Shown here: piece by piece, positions 59,825-64,000 of the stretch
How the letters are laid out: every line of letters starts with the position of its first letter
Position numbering within the stretch: position 1 is the stretch's first letter
NCBI RefSeq assembly: GCF_042100115.1
Contig: NC_091278.1
Span: 372,001 to 436,000 of the forward strand
DNA length: 64,000 nucleotides
Reading direction: 5' to 3'
Origin: Alternaria dauci
Taxonomy: Eukaryota > Ascomycota > Dothideomycetes > Pleosporales > Pleosporaceae
Notes under the pieces: generated by a model
Seen by the model: only the letters and a program-made list of their open reading frames with translations
Told to the model about the DNA's origin: nothing
Database searches by the model: none
Translations under genes and position numbers: made by a program

Positions 59825-61245
59825 CTAAAACAACCCAACTTCAAGGTTCAAGTCTCGAGCTACCTGTTGGAGTGATCTAGTGTTCTTCTGCTCCCAAAAT
59901 GCCTGCAAGACAACAATGACTTGTTTGTAGTAAGGATGATTGTCCAGTACACCATCGGCAAGATCTGTGATGCAATCGAGCATCAAGCTCCTGTCAACGT
60001 CGGCCAGACTGAGTGGTTGAGAGGCAGCAGCGACTAATGGAAAGAGCAGCCCCGACCAAAGTCCACGAGTCAAGCTTCCGGCTTCAGCCCTCAACTGATG
60101 TGCTGTCGTAATGATATGACGCACTGCGAACGCCACTGTCACGTCCTCTGGAACAGTGCTGTCCTGTCGTTGAGCCAGTCCGTTCTCTAGCTGGTAGTTT
60201 TGAGCCATGATTATACCACCATATCGCGTCAGATCCCACATGATATGCTGCTCTGGCGTACCGTGTTCACTTGGCCACAGCAGCAGGCGTTGAATTATCC
60301 CAGGTTCCATCACCGCACATAGCAGGTCCACCAAACTACATGGTAGCCCAAGGCAGTCATCGATACCTGTTTGGATTCGACAATGTTTATACCAGATGTG
60401 TAATGTTTCCGTTTTACGGCCAAGCGTATGGGTGGGTAAGTCCATGACCCCAATGAGCGGAACGAAATCCGCCGTTTGTTCATTTAGATGCATGAAGACG
60501 TCTCGCTCCAAAAGTATAGACGATATGCCGTAGAGGTGAACTGTCCAAGGCAAGCCGCGCATCATCTAGGATATTTAGCATGACCTGTTCTATCAAAAGG
60601 GTGATTTGACTGACGCTAGTAGAGCACAGCAACAAGCCAGCATATATGGTGGCTTTTCTCTCTACAAGTTCCGGGTATGCTAAATCATACCTAAATTGTC
60701 TTACGCTTTGCATGTAATACTGTTCGACGAGCGGCGCGTACTTCAAGTCGAGTGTGACCTGGAAGGCGATGCAACCTGCAACGAGTGCCTTTGATCCAGC
60801 AAACACTTCAAAATACCGTTCCGAGTGTGATTTGACACTGGAGACTAGTTGGGCAGCGCCCCAATCGATGACTGCGAAAGTTATTCACGGGTCTGGCGGA
60901 ACTGCTGAAGCACGTACAATCTTGCAGTATTCGTTTCGCCATATCTGTAAGAGAGTCAAGGCCCTCTACCCCTAGATAGTAAACAAGAGGTTTACTGCCC
61001 AATTCCGGAATTCCGCTGCTTGGAATAGGGGGCAGTTTGGGTGGATTGTCGTCACACTTGTAAGAACGGCCGGCAGAGAGCCTATGCTGGGGCAGCCACT
61101 TTAGACGGACTTGATAGCCTTGGCAGGGCACTCGGAGATTAGAACAATTGATGCAATGTGGCCGTGTTTCATCGCACTTCTTCCGACGCGCTCGACAAGT
61201 CCAACATCCTGCGCGTGTGCGCAAATTCGCATGTACTGTTAGCAT
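59825..61245 (-). CDS. Zn2Cys6 transcription factor, probable pathway regulator
   Basis: Exons 61245-60918, 60871-60615 and 60565-59825, with introns of 46 and 49 bp, give 441 residues. The zinc cluster lies at the very N-terminus, with cysteines 14, 17, 24, 31, 34 and 41 (GCWTCRARRKKCDETRPHC, then INCSNLRVPC). The second intron has a GTCAGT donor; its removal joins LLLCSTS to MMRGLPWTVHLYGISSILLE, a pattern usual in the fungal-specific regulatory domain. PTHTLGRKTETLHIWYKHC and LWSGLLFPLVAAA follow. The protein is a nuclear DNA-binding regulator. Its place between the GMC oxidoreductase and FAD monooxygenase suggests that it controls these neighbours. A solo hairpin-element arm lies about 220 bp upstream of its ATG. 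Confidence 0.9.
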
Positions 61246-61461
61246 TGTACGGCTAATCGTATTACAAGGAGAAGACAGGAGTTGTGATATGTGGAGAAGA
61301 ATGATGTACAAAGTCTATCGAGCTAACTGAGATGGGATGGGGCCTATGCATACCCCGGCATGGGCCATACTTGGCATCATGTGACAGGAGTAAAGTTATC
61401 CCGTCTCTTACGTGTACGTGCGACGTCGGAGCTTCACCACCACGAAACACCGATCGGACCA

Positions 61462-61538
61462 CCACGAGAGTAAAGTCGCATTTTCGGTCTCCCCAGAGGC
61501 CTACTGTGCCGCGATAATCATTCCAATGGGTTGAGCTA
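61462..61538 (+). repeat. Solo arm of the hairpin insertion element
   Basis: CACGAGAGTAAAGTCGCATT, then TCGGTCT, AGAGGCCTACTGTG and CGCGATAATCATT, match the left arm of the 57-kb element in the same orientation, and the inverted right arm in the part TAATCATT...GAGCT. The central segment and second arm are not found nearby. Confidence 0.7.
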
Positions 61539-62327
61539 TGGAAGATACCTACCCTACACCCTGAAGATAACACAAAGAACATTGAGGCATCCTCAACGAG
61601 ATCACATTTTTCACTTACTATGTATTGCCGTTGACCGCTACCATAATGCTGCTACTACAGAGTAACTATGGGTAAGAAAACATCATTGCAAGGCGAGATA
61701 CCAGTAACTCCCAAGCACGCGCTGATCTTATTCAGCTCCACCAGACATGTATCGCGTCGTATCGCCAACATGCAGCCGAGACATCTCCTGCCAATCCGAT
61801 CATCTTTGGATTGCCTATTTAGGCCCAACCCTTCCAAGATTTTCTGGTGTTGAGCGACCCATGTTGTACATACTTTCGTACATGCCTTGTTCGACATAAG
61901 GTTTTCCAGTTCGCCACGTAGTCTCCCAATTGAAATCATTCGGGCGAGTTGCCCAATGCATATGATGCGTGAATGCACCAACGCAAGGCTTCCATCTGTA
62001 GTCTCGCGGACATCAGAGCCCAGGAATCCGCTAGTTGATGAGTCTGCAGTGTATCATGTTCGGATACTGGAATCTTTGTTTGCGGTCTAATCCGGGACTA
62101 TATCTCAGAACGAGTCGGTGCTCAGGTCCACCGCGCTTAGACATTGATAGTCGTTCCGCGGTTACAATGAGTGGGTTTTGGACAACCTTCGTGGTCATCA
62201 AAAAAAGGTACGCTTGGACATCACATTATACAGCCCTAGCTCCGGTCCGACACGCCCATCCGCCAATTTTCGACCGATGGACTAACTTGGACAATGCAGG
62301 CGCAGTAGTTGAAGGCCATATCGAAGC

Positions 62328-62339
62328 AGTATATATACT
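62328..62339 (+). promoter_or_regulatory. TATA box of the FAD monooxygenase gene
   Basis: A perfect palindrome AGTATATATACT lies 99 bp upstream of the ATG at 62438, a fitting distance for a TATA element. Confidence 0.55.
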
Positions 62340-62437
62340 GACCTCCATGTGATTGATAGTGAGAGCAAGAGCCACCAACACTCGACTCATCCTATACATT
62401 TCATCCTACACAACTTACTCTATCCACAACTTCCAAT

Positions 62438-63932
62438 ATGCCAGAAGTTCCGCATACGCAGATGGAGAGAGAGGCACCTACTGGCATTGAAGTCCTTGTC
62501 GTAGGTGGTGGCATCGGTGGTCTTACCTTTGCGATCGAGGCCCACCGCAAAGGCCACAATGTTCGAGTGATTGAACGAAACTCTGCAGGGCAGGGCAGGG
62601 CGCTGGTCAGTACCTTGACGGCGGAGAGACAGAATAGATGCTGATCTTGGAAAATAGGTGAAATCATCATGATAACCAGCTCGGCGTTACTGACGCCACG
62701 GAAATGGCCGGGATTCATGGAGCGAGCCAGAGAATTGTCTGGATCGCCTGAATTTGACATGCGCAAGTTCGATGGCACTTTTCTCAAGCATGAAGTTGTC
62801 GGTCCAGAGGGCAACATGGCGCTCAACGTCTACCGCAAAGCATTGCACCATCTTCTTACCTCCTATACCTTGGAGCAAGGTATTTCGATTACCTTTGACA
62901 CAAAAGTAGTAGGATTCTTCGAGACCGACAAAGAGGCTGGTGTCCTTCTCGAAGGCGGCGACCGCTTGACAGCTGACTTGGTTGTCGCAGCCGACGGAGT
63001 TGGCTCAAAGTCGCGTGACATAATGGAGGGCGACATACCAGCCCCCATAAGCTCAGGCTTTGTTATGTACCGCTGCACCTACCCAGCTGCGCTCGTGTCA
63101 AAAAACCCTATTGTTGCCAAGGAGTTGTTTGACAAGGAAAGAGGTGGGTTTATGTACGTGGGTCCTGGAGCACATATTGTAATCCATCAGTCGAGAGGTG
63201 ACTTCTGCTATTTATTGACAACCAAGGATGAGGAAAGCGATGCTATTGAGAGCTGGTCAAAAGTAACAACTACCGACAAGGCTCTGGAGGCTGTCAAAGA
63301 CTGGGACCCCCTAGTGACTGAAGTCATCAAGGCCTCGCCAAACAACCAATGTCTCGATTGGAAGTTGATGTGGCGCGACCCGCAGCCGCAGTGGACATCT
63401 AAAGGAGGCCGCGTCATCCAGCTGGGAGATGCCGCCCACCCTTTTTTGCCTACCTCTGCCAGCGGCGGTACCATGGCCATGGAAGACGGGTATTCTTTGG
63501 CGGCCTGTCTGTGCATTGGCGGCAAAGAGAACGTTCCACTCGCAACTAAGTTCCATAACAAGCTGAGGTAAGTTACAGCTATGCTCATGCGCGACGCCAG
63601 CTAACACATTATTGGTTAGATTTGAACGCGTTTCCTGCGCCCAGAAATCCGGGTTCAAAAACCGTGAAGTCTTCCACGACCCCAATTGGAAAGATCCGAA
63701 AAAAACCATGAAAAAAGGCTCGAAGATGGTGGCAGACTGGCTGATTAATCATGACCCCAAACAGTACGCTCATGATAACTACCACAAAGCTGCGGAGCAT
63801 TTACTTACTGGCGCTCCGTTCGAGAATTACAACATCCCACCGGGATACAAGTACAAGCCGTGGACTGTGCGGGAGCTGTTGGCGGCTTCAGACCGCGGCG
63901 AGACGGTGGAGGACGAGGGCGATTGGATGTAG
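62438..63932 (+). CDS. FAD-dependent aromatic monooxygenase-like protein
   Basis: Exons 62438-62609, 62658-63567 and 63620-63932, with introns of 48 and 52 bp, give 464 residues. The FAD Rossmann motif VLVVGGGIGGLTFAIEAHRK is at 19-38. The first intron join (donor GTACCT) reads ERNSAGQGRALVS-EIIMITSSALL and keeps frame. The DG motif VVAADGVGSKSR and the GD motif RVIQLGDAAHPFLP are both present, as in flavin monooxygenases of the salicylate hydroxylase/UbiH type. The third exon adds RFERVSCAQKSGFKNRE, common in fungal members of this group. It uses NAD(P)H and O2 to hydroxylate or epoxidise a small, probably aromatic or polyketide-like, substrate. It is the last gene in the window. Confidence 0.92.
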
Positions 63933-64000
63933 AGAGGGAATGTCCTCTTCTTGGGGCAGTCTTTTGTTTTGGGCTTCACATAGAATCAGCAAAACTTTGC

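Larger units (their letters stand above)
61246..62437. other. Divergent intergenic region of TF and monooxygenase
   Basis: About 1.2 kb holding a solo hairpin-element arm (61462-61538) and a TATA-like palindrome AGTATATATACT at 62328-62339. A minus-strand frame at 61981-61655 starts with TTG and has no recognisable domain, so no gene is called. Confidence 0.5.

Noticed and set aside
61655..61981. 108-residue minus-strand frame between the regulator and the monooxygenase
   Set aside because: Begins with TTG, no domain, no plausible splice to a neighbour.

Overview
The window is nuclear DNA of a filamentous ascomycete (Pezizomycotina). Genes on both strands are interrupted by short GT-AG introns, mostly 44-82 bp with CTNAC/CTGAC-like branch sites. 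Several families are typical of such fungi: Zn2Cys6 regulators, an AA9 LPMO, a GMC oxidoreductase and a full-size ABC-G transporter. A Dothideomycete is my impression from the gene families; the sequence does not prove it. Gene models below were spliced by eye, by joining reading frames at consensus introns and at conserved family motifs.

Left part (0.5-27.3 kb) is dense, mostly housekeeping: a DHA1 MFS transporter, a fructosamine-kinase-like protein, a conserved membrane protein of unknown role, a DHX29-like DEAH helicase divergent from GCN1, the SAGA subunit ADA1, the peroxisomal receptor PEX7 divergent from a CUE-AlkB-GRF dioxygenase, a small membrane protein, and a dienelactone hydrolase.

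Middle (28.4-50.2 kb): a secreted AA9 LPMO, a Gly/Pro-rich protein, an ABC-G transporter, then a Zn2Cys6 regulator isolated between gene-free stretches of about 4.4 and 3.7 kb, then CFT2 (CPSF100) and a small methyltransferase.

Right part (50.6-63.9 kb) is accessory: a small secreted protein, a secreted ascorbate-oxidase-like multicopper oxidase, a TRI101-like acyltransferase divergent from an SDR, a GMC oxidoreductase, a Zn2Cys6 regulator and an FAD monooxygenase at the right edge. The last five look like tailoring enzymes plus a pathway regulator. No PKS, NRPS or terpene synthase lies in the window, so this is a candidate cluster or catabolic module that may continue to the right.

The most unusual non-coding signal is a small hairpin-forming insertion element. 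A copy with two inverted arms lies at 57299-57539, an arm-deleted derivative at 27400-27551, and a solo arm at 61462-61538. The first two are flanked by locus-specific direct repeats. All three lie about 150-220 bp upstream of a start codon.
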